64,000 nt of DNA, taken from positions 5,022,001 through 5,086,000 of the forward strand of contig OW051472.1 of assembly GCA_932521025.1 (NCBI GenBank), written 5' to 3'. The notes beneath the pieces are model-generated. The model ran no database searches and was not told the origin of the DNA. It saw only the letters and a list, made by a program, of their open reading frames with translations. Both the position numbers and the translations under genes were made by a program. The DNA comes from Oscheius onirici (taxonomy: Eukaryota > Nematoda > Chromadorea > Rhabditida > Rhabditidae). This document shows positions 10,101-27,236 of the stretch, one piece after another (within the stretch, counting starts at the first letter, position 1; every line of letters starts with the position of its first letter).

Positions 10101-12039
10101 TGTGGAAGAACAATGGGGCAGCACAAGGCTTTCAAGGGCGAAAGGAGGTAAATGGGAGATGTTGCAAGGATGACTAGCTACGGAATCGACTGAACAGCCT
10201 TGAAGCAGCGATGGCCAGTCCCATGAGGACTGGGAGCAATTTGCTCGCAGATCACAGGTTGGGTAGCCGTGGATCATCGATCACAATTGCCCTTATTTTT
10301 CACAATCCGTGCGCTTGCTTTTCAAGTCGCTCTACCTGGTAGACCTACTGCCGATTGTGGAAAAGAAGGGGGTTCCGGTCCCAGCACTGCGACACAGAGG
10401 GACCGACATGTCAACACCCGTGGTTCGAAACCGACGCGGCGTCGGCTTCATTGTTGCTCCGCATCTCGTCCCCAACATTCATCGCTTCACACCGATAGAC
10501 GACAGATGCTGCACTCTGGAGCTGAGAGGGCCGAATTGGAGTCTTCTCCTAGTCATGGGCTACGCACCCACAGGAGACGCCGATGACGCCGACTACGACC
10601 GCTTCCTGAGCAAGATCCAAAGAGCTGCATACAACTCGACAGGTGGATTCTTATGGAAACAGGGGCTGCCAGTCGGGACCAATGGTGTGAGTAAGGGTCA
10701 GGGCGCTGGAATCATGAGCCAGTCGAACTTTCCCAAAAAGCACCAGTGGTGTACAATAGTGCTCGGAGATTGGAATGTCTCGGTAGGAAAGCGAATCCAT
10801 CCACACGAACCTTCGATCGGAGCTGTTGCTACTGAAAGGATCCCAAGAGCAGAAAGGCTCTCCGCCAACACTAGAGTCCTTTTCGATCAACGACGAGCTT
10901 TACTGGCCAAGGATGATGCTCTTTCGAGAATACAACTGGTCCAGACGAACAAGTTGCTGCGCTCTACAATTGCTTTGGATATTGAGAAGAACCTTCTTAC
11001 CCGTTATCGTCAGACGCTTGCGTCAAAGAGGCTCTTCGAGGATATATCGACTCCTGCGATCGGTCAACTCCAAAGGAAAGACGGCTCTCGAACTGTCAGC
11101 TCCCAAGATGTGCGAGATCGAGTCAAGGAATTCTTTGATGAGTTGTACCAGCAAACGGTGAATGTGGTTCCGTCAGTGAAGCCACCTCTGGAGGAAGTGC
11201 CACTAGTTCTCGAGGAAGAAGTGTGGAAGCAGCTGCGCAGGATGAAGATGAGGACAGCTGCGGGCCATGACTCCATAACGACGATGCAGCTCCGAGTCGC
11301 GGAAGCTGAGATGGTGCCTTTTCTAGCACGTCTCTTCACTCGGATGCTTCAACACCATAGGGCTCCTCCCGGATTCGGAGATTCGATCACTACGCTCATC
11401 CCGAAAAAAGAAGACCATACCGACCTGACCAACTTCCGCCCAATCGGATGGAGTTCAACCAGCCAGTCGAACAGGCCGGATTTCGTCGAACCTACTCCAC
11501 AGTGGAACACCTTCACACCTAACCTGTATCGTCCCAAGTCTTCTGTACGGCTGCGAACTCTGGAGCCTTCGAATCGATGAGTTGAGGAAACTAGCAGCAG
11601 TGCAGCGACGACAGGAAAGAACAATGCTGGGCTTCACTCTTCTCGACCGTAGGAGAAATGAGGACGTGAGGAGGATGACCGCTCTCCCAGACATCCTAGA
11701 CCTGGCTTGGAGAAGGAAGCTCAACTGGGCGAGACGACTAGCTGAGATGGATGGAATGAGATGGTCGAAAGCGACGACGGAATGGGCTCCTCTGGATCAG
11801 CGCAGAGTCATCGGAAGGCCCTACATGAGATGGGAGGACGATCTGAAGAAGGCCTCCGAGAGGATCGGGAGAACCTCGATGACGTGGATGCGACAGGTAA
11901 GAGAGGACGGCGAAGAGTGGATTCGAGCGATGGGAGCGGCAAGGGACCCCATCTAGGAACCCCCTTGATACCGTCAATAAAAATGTAAATGTAAATGGAT
12001 CATCGAGAACAGCGACGGAATTAGTAGAAGAATTAGCAT
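7190..12039 (-). pseudogene. trk-1: Trk-family neurotrophin receptor tyrosine kinase, split by an RTE insertion and probably broken
   Basis: Minus strand. The signal peptide MLILLLIPSLFS starts at 12039 and continues across the 11-bp duplication into MIHGYPTCDLRANC at 10277, with the RTE element between. Then follow a short Cys-rich/LRR region with an LRRCT-like PLVCSC...FHC..NC (about 10000-9960), an Ig-like domain (SLRLEIANVTEIDLG...VVCW, about 9900-9640) and a second Ig-like exon (about 9280-9180). The kinase has GKGAFGAVY and VAVKAL (8600-8530), E in VEKEATVL, ISDFGMSR and the Trk activation loop YNSDYYR (about 7853-7790), LLPVRWLPPEAI, MWEIFSY and CPNDVYALMERCW (about 7340-7310). Lesions: the RTE insertion, a frame change near 9940 with no usable intron, and an unreadable catalytic loop near 7916-7950; the DVWSFG motif is reduced to VIFGV. 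Trk receptors bind neurotrophin-like ligands at the neuronal surface. Whether any product is made is doubtful. Confidence 0.75.
10281..11995 (+). mobile_element. Internally deleted RTE-clade non-LTR retrotransposon
   Basis: The main frame (about 10309-11580) carries endonuclease pieces (GVGFIVAPHL, LLLVMGYAPTGDADD, IVLGDWNV) and the start of reverse transcriptase (HDSITTMQL, ITTLIPKKEDHTDLTNFRPI). Another frame then gives PVEQAGFRRTYSTVEHLHT and LLYGCELW, and the C-terminal RTE signature RRKLNWARRL...IGRPYMRWEDDL ends at 11956. The jumps show deletion of the central reverse transcriptase including the catalytic motif, so the copy cannot move by itself. The 3' end has a short ATGTAA-type repeat tail. 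An 11-bp duplication TGGATCATCGA flanks it (10270-10280 and 11996-12006). It sits inside the trk coding exon, antisense to it. Confidence 0.9.
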
Positions 12040-12103
12040 AATAAAGCATTATCAACCAGTTCATTCGGTGAACAAATAACGTGACGAAGAAGGGTCGGTT
12101 GGT

Positions 12104-12796
12104 TTAAGCCTCGGTCTTCTTGACATTCTTCTGGGTTCTGGGCCTCTGGGAGCGGAGAATGACTGCGGCACGTCGCTGAGCCAGCTGAAATCGACACATG
12201 GGGCGGAGCTTGCTCACCACTCATTAACCATCGAGCGCAACAAACTAGAAGCGCTGCTTAAAGTAGACGACATCGATCAATTTATGAGGGCATCTCGTGA
12301 CAAGGTGCAAATTTATTGATGCTGCAAAAAGTTTTGGATGCGAAGTTTTTGAGGACGATCCACCAAAAACAAAAGCTATGGATTGCAAAAAACATCTCAA
12401 ACGTCGACAATGCGGAATACAAAAGTACGACAAACCTTGGCGTAACGGGAAAGTCCCTGGTGCTTAGCGATCTTCTTGGCAGCGGTGAGAGCACGGTCGG
12501 CATTCTTGATAGTTTGGGCATTGATAGACTTGGCGGGCTTATTCAGGCTCTCTGAATATGAACTGTAGAGGGTAAGAACATGGCAACTCACTGGTCTTAG
12601 TGGTAATGACGACTCCTTTTCCGTCAGCAGCAGCAGAGACATCGATGGCCTTAGCATTGACGAGTCCGTTGTAGCGGCGACTGTTTCTTCCCTTCAGATT
12701 GAACTTCTCAGTGGAGAACAGCTTGTTGATTCCTCTTTGGCGCCTCAGGAAGCAGCTGTTGTTACGGATGACTTGCCAGACAAGATCGGCGGACAT
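12104..12796 (-). CDS. rpl-28: 60S ribosomal protein L28 (eL28)
   Basis: Three exons on the minus strand (12796-12592, 12551-12436, 12184-12104) join in frame to 133 residues. The N-terminus MSADLVWQVIRNNSCFLRRQ, the NLKGRNSRRYNGLVN core, and the basic tail AQRRAAVILRSQRPRTQKN are characteristic of eL28, a component of the large cytosolic ribosomal subunit. The introns are 40 and 251 nt; the larger one could host a small RNA but I see none clearly. A TTTTACAG acceptor lies a few bases before the ATG, fitting a 5' UTR intron or trans-splicing. The stop codon is only 64 bp upstream of the trk start on the same strand, which suggests a shared operon. Confidence 0.95.
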
Positions 12797-13709
12797 ATTT
12801 ACCTGTAAAAGGCAAGAATGAGAAGAAGGACAATAAAGTGGAAGCAAAACGTGAATATGACCAAGAATGCGACTTTTAAAGAACAACAAAATGGGAGCAA
12901 CCCTTACAGCTTCTGTGTGCAAACGAAATAAAAATTTTCACACAGACGAGTGGCAGAAAATGGCAATTTTCAATTCCTAAAATTGAATATCTTCGTTCTC
13001 ATGTTTGCGATAATTTTTACGCAGAGCTTTCTGTTTCTACGTCTCAAAAGCTCGATACAATTGTATAAACAACAAAACATGCTGAGAAAGAAAACCAGGA
13101 AAGATTAGAAACCGCAGAAAAATGGAAAAAAGGGAAACTTTCTTCAGGATTTTGAGCAAGTGCTTTACGGTAAGTTCGTTGCGAAACCCGTGCTCACAGC
13201 CCTTTAAACAAACTTTTTCAAAATCTTGTTTTTGTTGTTTTTCTCATCCATACTCTGCATTTTCCGAAAGTAGACAGGTTCTTTTTAGGACTAGGTTATA
13301 GAGTGCAAAAAATCTACCGATTGACTACAGAACGGACCTTTTTGCCAGCTTAAAGTGTAGTCCGAACAGTGGAGAGAATTCTATTTTTGGTCAGGTTCGA
13401 CTGTACTAATCACAATCAGAAGAAACTGGAATTCCATTGAATAGTTATCCATATTATTATTTAGACATCCATTAAGCTTTAATTTTCAACAAGAAACTAC
13501 GATTGTCGAGGAGTACTTTCCCACTAATCTTCCGTCCTGCTTCTCGCCCTACTTCTCCTGACCCTTGTACCTCTATTCGTCTGATCGATTAACGTTGCTT
13601 TTGTTTCAGGCCTTTTATGACCTCGCTTGTTTTCCTTATCAGCCGCCCTGTTCCTAACTACGCTCTAGCATCTTGTACCGGGAGTATAACGTGAATTTTC
13701 TCCACGGGA
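12797..13709. promoter_or_regulatory. Divergent intergenic region between rpl-28 (-) and PEX1 (+)
   Basis: About 900 bp with no supported exon, between two divergent genes. It is the likely promoter region for the rpl-28/trk unit and for PEX1. I do not see a convincing TATA box or initiator and cannot assign individual sites. Confidence 0.4.
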
Positions 13710-20172
<6,463 letters not shown>

Positions 20173-20549
20173 CTTCAGAAAAGACCGTTAAATAAACTCT
20201 TTTTATTTTTATTTTTGCAAAGTGACCTCTTTCAAGCCGAATATTTTTGAAGCGAGACAGCCCCGAAAATAGGAGCAGCCTGTTGCTCCGAGCAGGGATG
20301 GCAAATCAGGCCGGACCGTCCCGGCCAGCTTTACCATCCAGTTTCCTTTCTTTCTCGTCTTCTTTTGTCATCTTCTGTCTTCTGTAACAGCAAAAAAACC
20401 CTCAAAATCAATTTCTAGTGGAAATTAATCCAACGCGACGCCAAATAACAGTGCGGGACAGCGATATTTTGAAATAACCTTTGCTTGCTTTTGTTGTTGC
20501 TTTTCTTCTTATTTTCTTAATTTACCCATTCATATTCTTTTTTTTCAGA
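20173..20549. other. PEX1-LIG1 intergenic spacer
   Basis: It contains AATAAA shortly after the PEX1 stop and ends in a polypyrimidine tract and TTTTTTTTCAG, a good acceptor for trans-splicing of the ligase mRNA. No coding exon is supported here. Confidence 0.4.
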
Positions 20550-23500
20550 ACGTTTCGGCTGTTTTATACCGCCATAAAAAATCCACTTCTCATTCGGCTG
20601 CGGTTACCTCTACAACTCGCGTCTTTTGCAACAAAAACCCAAGAAAAACCTTTGATTAAATCGGCCGATTTCGTCAAAAAGCCGAAGAAAGTTTCTGCCA
20701 AACAAGAAATAGCTCCTCTAGCTGCTAAAATGTTTGGAGTAGCCACAAAGATGGAAGAACTCAAGTGGGAAAAGGACGACAAGTTTGTAAACTTGCTTTC
20801 TTACAAACAGCCTTTTTCAGAATTCCCTACCTCGACTTTTGCCGAGCTCTTGAGAAAATTGAGGAAGAGAGCTCCCGGCTGAAGATTATTGACATTCTGG
20901 CCAGATTTTTTGTGAAAGCCATCGATTTATCACCAAATGATCTGGCAGCATGTGTCTACCTCTGTATCGGACGTCTGGGACCAGCATATGAGAGTCTCGA
21001 GCTAGGAATCGCTGACCAGTATCTCATCAAGGTTTGTTTTTTGCCATTTTCGATGAAAAATTGCCATAATTTTCAGGCTATTGCCCAGGCAACAGGACGA
21101 AAGATGGACAAAATTAAAGAGGACTACGCCTCGGAAGGAGATCTCGGAATTGTGGCACAGAAATCACGAAGCAATCAAAAGATGCTCCGCGAACCGCCTC
21201 GTCTAACCGTGCAGACCGTCTTCTCCAAGCTCACAGCGATTGCCAAAACTTCAGGAAAAGAGGTAGATTTTCCCAAGTATTGTATTTTTATAAGGACAAT
21301 TTCAGGCAATGGGAGGAAAGACGAAGCTGATTGAATCTCTTCTCGTCGCCTGTCGTGATTCTGAAGCCCGTTTTCTTGTCCGTTGTCTGAGCGGAAAGAT
21401 GCGAATTGGTCTCGCCGAACAGAGTGTTCTTGTGGCTTTGGCGAACGCCTTCACAAAGACACATATCAAGAAAAATGAACTGAAAATCTCCTCAAGTAGG
21501 GAGGAAGAAATGAGGGTACGAGACGTCCTTCTTCTCAAGACTACTTATTGGTTCGTTTTCAACATTTTGTTCAGTTATCAGGTCTGAAGTTGGTGCGCAA
21601 CAGGACTAGATTGTTTCACCTCTTCCAACAATTTGGGCTCATCGTTGTGCCCACTATCTTGTAGCCTCACACTCGACAGTTAGACAAGCTCAGCATCATC
21701 TTGTTTAAAAATACTTTGTAGATCTAATTGTGACATAAGAAAATACAAGAAATCTGACAGCGAAAATGGAAGAATCTTCGGATTTTGAAAGAACAAGGTT
21801 GGCAACGCCCTTCCAGGGCTAGAGTAGAAATTTATGACTTCGCTCTGTCACGGAGCCCCAGTGGTTTCCCTTTCAATCCTCCTGACCCTCCGAAGAAACT
21901 ATCGAAAGCTCCCTCCCAAGCCTAATTTCAAAATGTAGGACCTGAACGGGTCGCCTGGCCCGTTCCTAGCTTCAGTGAGTCTCAGACCTACTGTCTCTTC
22001 CCTTTTTCCCTTTGCTAATCAAAAGAATTTCCGCTTCCCCCATTCTTTTCCTTGACAATTTTTCCCGTTTCTCTTACGGTGTCTCTTTTATACCTTATGT
22101 GCTAATGTCTCGAATGCCTGTTCACGAATGCACTCCTTAAGCTGACTTGTCTGAACTTTTTACTGTAGTCTGCGCACAAAGCTCCCGTCCTTATCCTCAA
22201 TTAGAGCTTCAGACAAACACACACAGAGAGACCTGGGATCAATTTAAAGTGGATTTCGTTGAAGTCTTCAGAAAATTTTCAATTTCATCTCTTAGGTTGG
22301 CCCAAGCGAGACTGATTCCGGGCCAGGTTTGCCATGCCTGTGACCATTTTCTTAAAGCCATAGTCACTCGACAGTTAACTGGCCAAGTCGGTGGAACCTT
22401 GCTGTCCTTTCGTATTTTGTTTTAATTTGCTGTCAATTTTCTGAACTTGGACGGATCAATTTCGTACCTCTATTTACTCTTATAATTTTCAGCCAGTGTC
22501 CAAACTACGACAAAATCCTCGGCGTGGCGCTGACAGACGGACTGTCAGCCATCGTTGACAGCTGCAAGCTGACGCCAGGAGTTCCACTCAAGCCCATGCT
22601 GGCTCATCCTACCAAGGGGATAGCTGAGATCACGAGACGGTTCGGAGAGGCGGAATTCGCTTGCGAATGGAAGTACGACGGAGAACGTGGACAGATTCAT
22701 ATGACCGACGTGGGCAGTGTTCACGTTTACAGCAGGAATCAGGAGAACAACACGAGCAAGTACCCGGATATCATAGAGAATGTAATCCCCGTTTATTAAC
22801 TATCTCGTGCGTGTTTTTAGTCCATGTTTCCCTAATTTGATTACCAATATATTGTTCTAATTTTAGGTTCGGCAATGCATGGGCGAAGACTGCCGTTCAT
22901 TCGTCGTAGACGCAGAAGTCGTCGCATGGGACGTGGAAAAGAAGTCAATCTTGCCGTTCCAAGTTCTCTCCACACGCAAAAGAAAGGTTCGTTTCAAATC
23001 TTGATTCGGTCAATCCAAAAAAACAAAACGGAAAAAACTTGACACAATGGCGAACCCGGGTCCACTGCAAAGACCCCTTGTTTGACGGAACAGATTGTTA
23101 TAACTGTCGTAATTCAGAACGCCGGCGATTCGGAAATCAAAGTCAAGGTCTGCGTCTTCCTCTTCGATCTGCTCTATCTCAACGGAGAAGCCCTCGTGAC
23201 TCATTCTTTCCGCGAGCGGCGTAAAATTCTGCGCGAATATTTCAAAGAAGTGGAGGGACTCTTTCACTTTGCCACCACACTGGACTCGGCAGATACAGAC
23301 GAGATTGGAGTCTTCCTGGAGGATGCCATCAAAGTACTTTTTCTGTTGTTTGCAAAAGCAAAAATGTAAATTTAGGGAAACTGCGAAGGCCTGATGGTCA
23401 AGACACTCGACGAGAATGCGACGTACGAAATCGCAAAGAGATCTCACAATTGGCTCAAATTGAAAAAGGATTACCTCGACACTGTCGGAGACACGGTCGA

Positions 23501-25065
23501 TCTCGTCGTTATAGGGGCCTATTATGGAGCAGGTAGGATTTTTCTCATGAAATGGAAAAAAATCTTATATTTATTCGTAGAGCTTATTTACAATTCTGGC
23601 CTTGTCCGTACCACTGCCAGGCCATCGTTCACACACACTTTCTGTTTTTGAGTTCTTTACCGGACTTTTCTGGCCACCAAAAGCCCGTCGGATACTCGCA
23701 AAACGGTTCTTGATCTTCTCCGAAATTACTCGTTTAATCGAGCTGCTTTTTCTCGCAGGAGTACTTTCTCGGCTGTATGAAAAGACTGAACTGTTTTGAG
23801 AGGAAAACGAGCTCCAGAGACTGGTATCCTAAAGATTTAGCTCTACTATGCTTCTTTTTGTGCCTACCTTCTCGGCCGGTTCTTCCAGTTCCGTTTGAAC
23901 AGACTTATCGCACGAGACACGTCTAGCTCTCGAAACGTTTTGCAGACGCATTCGAGCCCGTAAAAGACGGGCGACTTTCTCCTCGCGAACTCTTGCAGAA
24001 TACGAATCTAGCAGGAAGAGCATTTGTTTGCACTGAAAGACTCGGAAATGAAGAGGATATGAGAGAAAGAGGGAAGTGATATGTCCTGGCAGAGCCCAGG
24101 TCATAACCATAAATCCTAGCAGCATACGGCGCGAAAAAGGACCCGAATGAGGGCCCGACTCGAGGCGTGTTTTCCCTCTTGTTGCACTGATTGACATGAG
24201 CAATTAATTTTGAGGCGAAGGGGGTTCACGCCCCTCTAACACAGACATCTCAATTATAAACAAGGCAAAATCACGAGAAGGCGCGTGTCTTTTCACCAGA
24301 ATATAAACAAGTGGGGATTCGCAGAAATATATGGGGATTCTCCTAAATTCATCCACACAGTTTCCAGGAAAACGAACCGGAGTCTATGGAGGATACCTGC
24401 TGGCCTGTTACGACTCGACTACTGAAGAATATCAGACCTGCTGCAAAATTGGAACCGGTTTCAGTGATGCCGATCTGAAGGAACAACATGCTCTTTTGAG
24501 CAAGCACAAAAGTGACAAGGTATGAGACTTTTTATACCTAGGCAAAACTGGAAACTTGACCCAAAGCAAAAGCGGCTTTCTCGGAGGAATCGAACCTGTG
24601 CTCGTTCGTCTTGCCAATCTTTTGTCTAACCGTATGCGCTAAATGGAAAGCTGCTTACCCGACAATTTGTCTCTAAAAAATTTCTGCTTCCTGGTTTATA
24701 AATTGCTTTTTTTCAGCCGCGCTCCTATTACGCCTTCGACGAGACGTATAGACCAGACGTGTGGTTCGAGCCCGAAGTCGTTTTCGAGGTGAAATGTGCC
24801 GATCTCTCGATTTCGCCCCGCCATTTGGCCGCCAAAGGAATCATCGATCCGGAGAGGGGAATATCCCTCAGATTCCCTCGTTTTATCCGGATCAGGTTGG
24901 ATATTTTGTCAATTTCTTTCGAAAATGACTAATTTTAGAGATGACAAGAAGGGAGACGAGGCGACATCGTCGGAACAAATCGCCGAAATGTACAACAATC
25001 AGGATCAGATAAAAAATCAGCAGGCAGACGCTGAAGCAGGCGACGACGATGGAATAGAATACTAA
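20550..25065 (+). CDS. lig-1: DNA ligase I (ATP-dependent), start not resolved
   Basis: Joins Okazaki fragments and seals repair nicks. Exons give the DNA-binding domain ([42 protein letters not shown]), the adenylation domain with active-site lysine in [13 protein letters not shown] (about 22660), [63 protein letters not shown], and the OB domain ([31 protein letters not shown]), ending in an acidic tail. Exon 21301-21551 joins 22495 ([14 protein letters not shown]) across a 940-bp intron. A second large intron (23533-24367) contains an antisense gene. Before the conserved part the frame encodes a basic, hydrophobic stretch ([10 protein letters not shown]) that could be a mitochondrial presequence, but no ATG precedes it; the first in-frame ATG is at [10 protein letters not shown]. 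Confidence 0.92.
21552..22494 (+). other. Large ligase intron with dispersed repeat
   Basis: This intron shows no supported exon on either strand. Positions 21794-21821 match the reverse complement of 25453-25480 at 26 of 28 bases (CAAGGTT-GCAACGCC-TTCCAGGGCTA), so it contains a repeat shared with the MED31 upstream region. Confidence 0.5.
23571..24203 (-). CDS. Unrecognised 197-residue protein nested antisense in a ligase intron
   Basis: Two exons (24203-23868 and 23828-23571) are separated by a 39-nt GT...AG intron of the size typical here and join in phase 0 to 197 residues with a stop at 23571. The stop overlaps an AATAAA signal (GAATAAAT). The N-terminal third is hydrophobic in parts ([20 protein letters not shown]) and could hold a signal or membrane anchor; the middle is Arg/Glu-rich and helical ([20 protein letters not shown]); the C-terminal exon is Ser-rich and basic ([37 protein letters not shown]). 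I recognise no family. A 75-nt in-frame segment of the first exon ends in TTTCAG and might be spliced out. The gene lies wholly inside the ligase intron 23533-24367. Confidence 0.55.
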
Positions 25066-25452
25066 ACTCCCCCGTTTTCAACGTATCATTCTTGTTTTCA
25101 TGCATCTAATTACTTATCTCTTCCCGTTTTTAAGTTTCTGATCTCTTGATAAATTGCTCAACAATTATTCGTCTTCCACCTCTTTTCAATGGTTTATTGC
25201 CTTACAATCTATTTTAAAATGCTCCCAGGTCTTTGTCTGTCTGTCTGTCGTCTGTGTTTAATTGGCAATCAAAATGGAGCAATTTGTGCGCACAATTAAG
25301 GGGAAAGGAGTTAGTGTAACAAGTTTGGACAAGTCACTATTGGGAGGCAAGTGCGAAGACAGCTTCTGTTTTTGGTAGTTCCTATACGGAAACGGTTTTC
25401 AAGTGGTTCAGGCAAAGGAAAAAAAAAGGGGGGGGGGGATAGTAGGTAACTT

Positions 25453-25480
25453 TAGCCCTGGAATGGCGTTGCAAACCTTG
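25453..25480. repeat. Dispersed repeat fragment
   Basis: A 28-bp segment TAGCCCTGGAATGGCGTTGC... is the near-exact reverse complement (2 mismatches) of 21794-21821 in the ligase intron. Probably the end of a transposon family; the rest of the element is not evident. Confidence 0.45.
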
Positions 25481-25572
25481 TAATTTCAAATGTTGTATTT
25501 TGTATTAAAGCTAGAAAAAAAGGGCTTGGGGAAAAAAGGGCAAACCCATTTTTTTAATTATTTCATTTTCAG

Positions 25573-26425
25573 ATCCAAACTGGATTACAAGGTCCAGGTC
25601 TCCGTTGCTCACCTCGAGCTTCCAGAAGAACAGCGTCGTCGCTTCGAAATCGAGTGCGAATTCGTACAATCTCTCGCCAATCCTCACTACCTAAACTGTA
25701 GGCTCTTTTTTTATATTAGTATTTTTGAGCTTTTTTGCAGTTCTTGCTCAACGTGGATATTTCAAAGAGGAGTACATCGTAGCCTATCTAAAGTATCTTC
25801 TCTACTGGAAAAAGCCAGAGTATTCGAGGTAAATTGATCTTTTTCAGCCCAAAAAATGACATTTAGGTGCCTGAAGTATCCACAGTGTTTGTACTTTCTC
25901 GACGCCGTTCAAAACGCATCATTCCGTGAAGCCTTAGCATCTGGAGTCAACGCCAAGTTCATCGAGGACCAGCAGCTTCTTCAGTGGCACTACTATCTCA
26001 GGAAGGCCGAGAGACTCAAGGTAAGATTTGTTGGCATTTACATAAGCCCTATCTTTATAAAAAAAACCATCTGTTGGTCATTGTGAGGTGGGTGAACTAG
26101 ACCTTTAAAATCATCGTAGCGAGACCCGTTGACTCGAATGAAGCGTGTAAACGTTGAAAACTTAGCTAAAACAGTTGAAATGTGATTTTTCATGCATACC
26201 TTTAGCCGAGTTTCCAAATTTTGTACGCTAAATTTGGCAACTGCTCTCGCAATGGTCATTCTAAGGCCTATTCGACTCCGAAAAATATACATAAATGAGT
26301 ATTTTGGCGCGAAGCTAACAAGGAAGTTTCAGGAAAACGCTAAGACGCTGTGCGGAGAGGTCATAGAGGAAGAAGAAGAGCCGAGCAATGGAGTCAAACA
26401 AGAGGATATGGAAGTCGACTCTTAA
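25573..26425 (+). CDS. mdt-31: Mediator complex subunit 31 (5' exon unresolved)
   Basis: MED31 is the most conserved subunit of the Mediator middle module, which links transcription factors to RNA polymerase II in the nucleus. Exons starting at 25573 encode RRRFEIECEFVQSLANPHYL, NFLAQRGYFKEEYIVAYLKY, LLYWKKPEYSR, CLKYPQCLYFLDAVQ and KFIEDQQLLQWHYYLRKAER, all core MED31 motifs. After an intron of about 310 bp a final acidic exon ends VKQEDMEVDS. The first exon begins with a split codon, so a short upstream exon with the ATG must exist; a candidate ATG near 25273 does not join in frame. An AATAAA at 26459 follows, and the canopy gene starts about 50 bp after the stop, as in an operon. Confidence 0.88.
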
Positions 26426-26478
26426 TTCATACAGGTTCAGCATGCATGTATTATAGAAAAATAAACTAGCTTCTTCAG

Positions 26479-27236
26479 CCTTTTCGTAATCTTTAGTCAT
26501 CTTTTCCTACCTATCCACTCATCAAATGATCTCTTCGTTGATCTTCCTTCTCGCTGCGAAAGCTGTGTTATTTTTGTGAAAGAATTCGAGGAACAAGCTT
26601 ACAAAAGTTACGATAAAACCGAGGTGTCAGCTATAGAACTTCTTGAGACTATTTGTGCTAGCATTGAGCAGTACAAGGTGAGATAAACTGTGGCCAAAAA
26701 CAACTTTCTTTCAGATCCACAAGGATAAGGAGGGACTGGCTCGGTTTAGTCGAGACGAGAGTCTTACAATGAGCACGTTGAAGAAGCTCAAGCAGCGAGG
26801 TGTCAAGGTAAGGTCTTGAACGAATAAAGCGAGAAACTTCCACGCGCATAGTTGGTTCAGGTGGTCCAGTCATAACGGACTTCTCACTCATTTTCTATCC
26901 GGTCTGAATCTCGTTCATGTTTCCAATGTTCTATTTTTTCCTGAAAAGATTGCTAAAATGTGCTGATCACACATTTTAGGTGGAACTGGGTATGCCCGAA
27001 GAGCTTTGGGAGAGCCCGACAGCTGAGATTACCGAGTTGAGACAACAATGTGAACTGATAGTCAGTGAGTATGAGGACCAACTGACCGATTGGTTCATGG
27101 GAAAGAGGAGACCCTCTCTAACTGTAAGTTTCTCTAGCTATGATGACCAATCTTCCAGGATATTCTTTGTCAATTCGGTGTCCTCAACGGTCACGACACG
27201 TCCTGTATTCCTTCAGTTTCTTCAGAAGAACTCTGA
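26479..27236 (+). CDS. Canopy family (CNPY3/4-type) ER chaperone-like protein
   Basis: The frame gives RCESCVIFVKEFEEQAYKSY (saposin-like CxxC start), SAIELLETICASIEQYK, IHKDKEGLARFSRDESLTMS, TLKKLKQRGVK, VELGMPEELWESPTAEITEL, RQQCELIVSEYEDQLTDWF and DILCQFGVLNGHDTSC. These match canopy 3/4 (for example GVKVDLGIPLELWDEPSVEV in vertebrates). Vertebrate CNPY3/4 assist folding of Toll-like receptors in the ER. The conserved Cys residues (RCESC, QQC, ILC, TSC) are kept. There is no KDEL-type retention signal; the C-terminus is SSEEL. The ATG at about 26527 would give a good signal peptide (MISSLIFLLAAK) but is one frame off the CxxC exon, so either the start is elsewhere or there is a small indel. 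Confidence 0.8.

Noticed and set aside
20294-20340. CAGGGATGGC...CCATCC as a third hAT-like element
   Set aside because: Ends are only weakly inverted and no 8-bp duplication is present.
25273-25390. ATG frame MEQFVRTIKGKGVSVTSLDK as first exon of MED31
   Set aside because: Its possible GC donor leaves the wrong phase for the conserved exon at 25573; it may still be part of the gene through another splice.
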